In this document: positions 62,119 to 64,000 of the stretch, piece by piece | How the letters are laid out: the number at the start of each line of letters is the position of its first letter | Numbering within the stretch: position 1 is the stretch's first letter | NCBI RefSeq assembly: GCF_011067745.1 | Contig: NZ_JAAMPJ010000001.1 | Location: 418,819 to 482,818 of the forward strand | Length of the DNA: 64,000 bases | Origin: Lentzea alba | Lineage (GTDB): Bacteria; Actinomycetota; Actinomycetes; Mycobacteriales; Pseudonocardiaceae | Reading direction: 5' to 3' | The notes under the pieces: generated by a model | Told to the model about the DNA's origin: nothing | Seen by the model: only the letters and a program-made list of their open reading frames with translations | The model's database searches: none | Program-made: the position numbers and the translations under genes

Positions 62119-63125
62119 TGGCGCTCGTGCTTGCGGTCGCGGCCCAGCAGCGCGGCACCGAGTTCGCGCACGCTCAGCCCGTCGTGGCAGACCTGGTGGA
62201 TGCCTTCGGTGATCGGCATGTCGACGCCGTGCGCCGCCGCCAGCTCACGGATCGACGAGCACGACTTCACGCCCTCGGCGACCTGACCGTGCGCGGCCTC
62301 CTGCGCCTGCTCCAGAGTCTCGCCCTTGCCCAGCCGCTCGCCGAAGGTCCGGTTGCGCGACAACGGCGACGCGCACGTGGCCACCAGGTCGCCCAGCCCT
62401 GCCAGACCGGCGAACGTCAGCGGGTCCGCGCCCAGCGCCGCGCCCAGCCGCGCGGTCTCGGCCAGGCCACGGGTGATGATCGACGCCATCGTGTTGTCGC
62501 CATAGCCGAGACCGGCCGCCATCCCGCACGCCAGCGCGATGACGTTCTTGCACGCCCCGCCCAGCTCGCAGCCGACCACGTCGGTGTTGGTGTACGGGCG
62601 GAAGTACGAGTTCGAGCACGCGTGCTGCAGGTCGACCGCGCGGTCGTGGTCCGTGCACGCGATGACGGTCGCGGTCGGCTGCCCGACGGCGATCTCCTTG
62701 GCCAGGTTCGGCCCGGACACCACGGCCACCTGCGACTCGTCGACGCCGGCGACCTCGCGGATCACCTCGCTCATCCGCTTCAGCGTGCCGAGCTCGACGC
62801 CCTTGGACAGCGACACCAGCGTCGCGTCCGGCGGCAGCAGTTCCTTCCACGCCGACAGGTTCACCCGCAACGTCTGCGACGGCACGGCCAGGACGACGGC
62901 GTCCGCGCCGTCCAGCGCCTTCGCCGGGTCGGCGGTGGCCGCCAGGTTGGCCGGCAACGAGATGCCGGGCAGGTAGTCGGCGTTCACGCGGGTCTCGGTG
63001 ATCGTCGAAGCGACCTCCTGGCGGCGCGCCCACAGCACGACGTCGGGGCCGGAGTCCGCGATGACCTTCGCGAACGTCGTGCCCCACGAACCGGCGCCGA
63101 GCACCGCAACGCGTTCGATCGCCAT
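62115..63125 (-). CDS. gpsA: glycerol-3-phosphate dehydrogenase [NAD(P)+]
   Basis: Makes sn-glycerol 3-phosphate for phospholipids (336 residues). Rossmann motif [17 protein letters not shown] at 8-24; the substrate part has [19 protein letters not shown], then [20 protein letters not shown] with the catalytic Lys, and the nucleotide-contact [23 protein letters not shown] in the C-terminal half. The plsC-like gene lies 2 bp upstream, so the two early phospholipid genes are cotranscribed. Its product would be acylated by PlsC-type enzymes. Confidence 0.96.
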   Translation of the reverse strand: MAIERVAVLGAGSWGTTFAKVIADSGPDVVLWARRQEVASTITETRVNADYLPGISLPANLAATADPAKALDGADAVVLAVPSQTLRVNLSAWKELLPPDATLVSLSKGVELGTLKRMSEVIREVAGVDESQVAVVSGPNLAKEIAVGQPTATVIACTDHDRAVDLQHACSNSYFRPYTNTDVVGCELGGACKNVIALACGMAAGLGYGDNTMASIITRGLAETARLGAALGADPLTFAGLAGLGDLVATCASPLSRNRTFGERLGKGETLEQAQEAAHGQVAEGVKSCSSIRELAAAHGVDMPITEGIHQVCHDGLSVRELGAALLGRDRKHERQ

Positions 63126-63127
63126 GT

Positions 63128-63832
63128 TCAGGCCTTCCTCGGTCCGTAGAAGCCCTCGGGCGCCGGCTGCCGGCGAACCTCGGCGAGCTGGTCCTTCACG
63201 TGGGTCATCAGGAGATCGGTGACCTCGCGCAGCAACGGGAGGCTCTCCTCCTGGCCGCGGTAGGCGGACAGGTCGACCGGTTCACCGACGAAGTGCGTGA
63301 TCGTCTTGCGCGGGAACGGCCGGAACTTCTTCTGGTAGTGGTTGTAGAGGTCGAGGGTGCCCCAGCGGGCGACCGGGATGACCGGGCCGTCGTGCTGCAG
63401 CGCGAGCCGCGCCACGCCGGTGCGGGAGTTCGCGGGCCAGCCGTCGGGGTCCTTGGTGATGGTGCCCTCGGGGTAGATCACCACGACCTGGCCGGTGGCC
63501 AGTGCTTCGTGCGCGGCGCGCAGGCTCTGCTGCGCGTCCGTGGTGCCCCGGTAGACCGGGATCTGCTTCGCGCCCCTCAGGATCGAGCCCATGATCGGCA
63601 CGTTCCACAGGCTGTGCTTCGCGAGGAAGTGCGGCACCCGGTCGTTGCGGTGCACGAACACCGCGTCGTAGCACGGGTCGAGGTGCGAGATGTGGTTCAT
63701 CACCAGCAGCGCCGATCCCTGGCGCGGGATGCGGTCGCCGTGCAGGATCCGGTGCCTGCCCAGCACGAACGACATGGGGTAGACGATCGCCGCGGCGACC
63801 CCGACCCAGAAGCCGCCCTTCTCCTTGGCCAC
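63128..63832 (-). CDS. 1-acyl-sn-glycerol-3-phosphate acyltransferase
   Basis: A 234-residue PlsC-type acyltransferase. An N-terminal membrane helix ([18 protein letters not shown]) precedes the catalytic HX4D (NHISHLD) near 48, [16 protein letters not shown], motif [20 protein letters not shown] near 122 and [16 protein letters not shown]. The GTG at 63832 has GAGAGGG five bases upstream. It is placed 2 bp before gpsA, supporting a role in phosphatidate synthesis; distinct from the copy at 19012. Confidence 0.92.
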   Translation of the reverse strand: MAKEKGGFWVGVAAAIVYPMSFVLGRHRILHGDRIPRQGSALLVMNHISHLDPCYDAVFVHRNDRVPHFLAKHSLWNVPIMGSILRGAKQIPVYRGTTDAQQSLRAAHEALATGQVVVIYPEGTITKDPDGWPANSRTGVARLALQHDGPVIPVARWGTLDLYNHYQKKFRPFPRKTITHFVGEPVDLSAYRGQEESLPLLREVTDLLMTHVKDQLAEVRRQPAPEGFYGPRKA

Positions 63833-63938
63833 GTGGACCCTCTCCTCACTCCCGGACCTGCAAGAACTGCGCCCACGAGCACAGTAGTCGGTCGCCCACA
63901 ATCCTCATCGCTCGCTTCCGGCGCTCAGCAGGGCACCT

Positions 63939-63997
63939 CGTCGTGCCGACCCCCGCCCCCCATATGACCGATATGGAGGGCGGGGGTCGGCACGACG
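63939..63997. repeat. 27-bp hairpin at the window end
   Basis: Arms 63939-63965 and 63971-63997 pair at 26 of 27 positions around the loop GACCG. The intergenic stretch from 63833 shows no gene inside the window; whether the hairpin ends a gene beyond the window cannot be seen. Confidence 0.6.
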
Positions 63998-64000
63998 ATG

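Overview
The window is a very GC-rich, densely packed stretch of an actinobacterial chromosome. Frequent GTG and TTG starts, many leaderless promoters (TANNNT 6-8 nt before the start codon), 4-bp ATGA/GTGA gene overlaps and zinc-finger (Cys-rich) forms of ribosomal proteins bL28 and bL32 all fit. Protein sequences and gene order point to the Pseudonocardiales (Lentzea/Saccharothrix/Amycolatopsis-like); the genus is inference. Recalled gene order of Mycobacterium tuberculosis (ftsY-smc-acyP-fpg-rnc-DUF177-sepIVA ... coaD-rsmD-pyc-recG-DAK2-ung-thiL-DUF3515-ddl-gpsA) matches the backbone here, with many lineage-specific genes inserted. No rRNA, tRNA, CRISPR array, insertion sequence, prophage or biosynthetic cluster was seen, and no gap between genes exceeds 300 bases.

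Region 1 (1-13018) is a purine-ring and glyoxylate catabolic block. Minus-strand genes encode allantoicase (cut by the window edge), allantoinase, glycerate kinase, glyoxylate carboligase, tartronate semialdehyde reductase and hydroxypyruvate isomerase. Plus-strand uraD-pucL (OHCU decarboxylase, urate oxidase) diverge from them. After an FAD oxidoreductase and an orphan Imm1-type protein come malate synthase, a coupled CitE-fold protein (DUF6986), and a divergent IclR/AllR-type regulator. Together they turn urate into allantoin and glyoxylate, and glyoxylate into glycerate-phosphate or malate. A shared IclR-type palindrome lies in both divergent promoters. No 5-hydroxyisourate hydrolase or ureidoglycolate lyase gene is visible.

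Region 2 (13019-25098) holds ftsY, an anhydro-MurNAc kinase / sodium-solute symporter operon behind a DasR-like operator, GNAT, TPR and hypothetical genes, a PlsC acyltransferase, smc, an ECF sigma/anti-sigma pair and acylphosphatase.

Region 3 (25099-34800) is accessory. It has three Ser/Thr-rich surface proteins (one with a CAP domain), a SnoaL protein, a kdpD-kdpE-ECF sigma operon with no kdpFABC nearby, a MarR gene, a PadR/HAAS pair and a decayed OLD-family ATPase-nuclease.

Region 4 (34736-52690) is conserved backbone: mutM, a 66-residue protein, rnc, rpmF, DUF177, sepIVA, coaD, rsmD, a metallo-beta-lactamase fold protein, pyruvate carboxylase, a long DivIVA-like coiled-coil protein, a secreted sialidase-like protein, recG, a DAK2/FakA-type kinase, rpmB and an MFS transporter.

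Region 5 (52675-64000) contains ung, a gamma-carbonic anhydrase-like protein, thiL, a stand-alone Lrp ligand domain, DUF3515, ddl, GNATs, a MocR regulator facing a flavin-reductase-like gene, cysteine dioxygenase, a cystathionine gamma-lyase-like enzyme, gpsA and a second PlsC. Several long near-perfect hairpins with tiny loops sit between genes, some in divergent promoter regions where terminators are not expected. They are among the less explained structures of the window.
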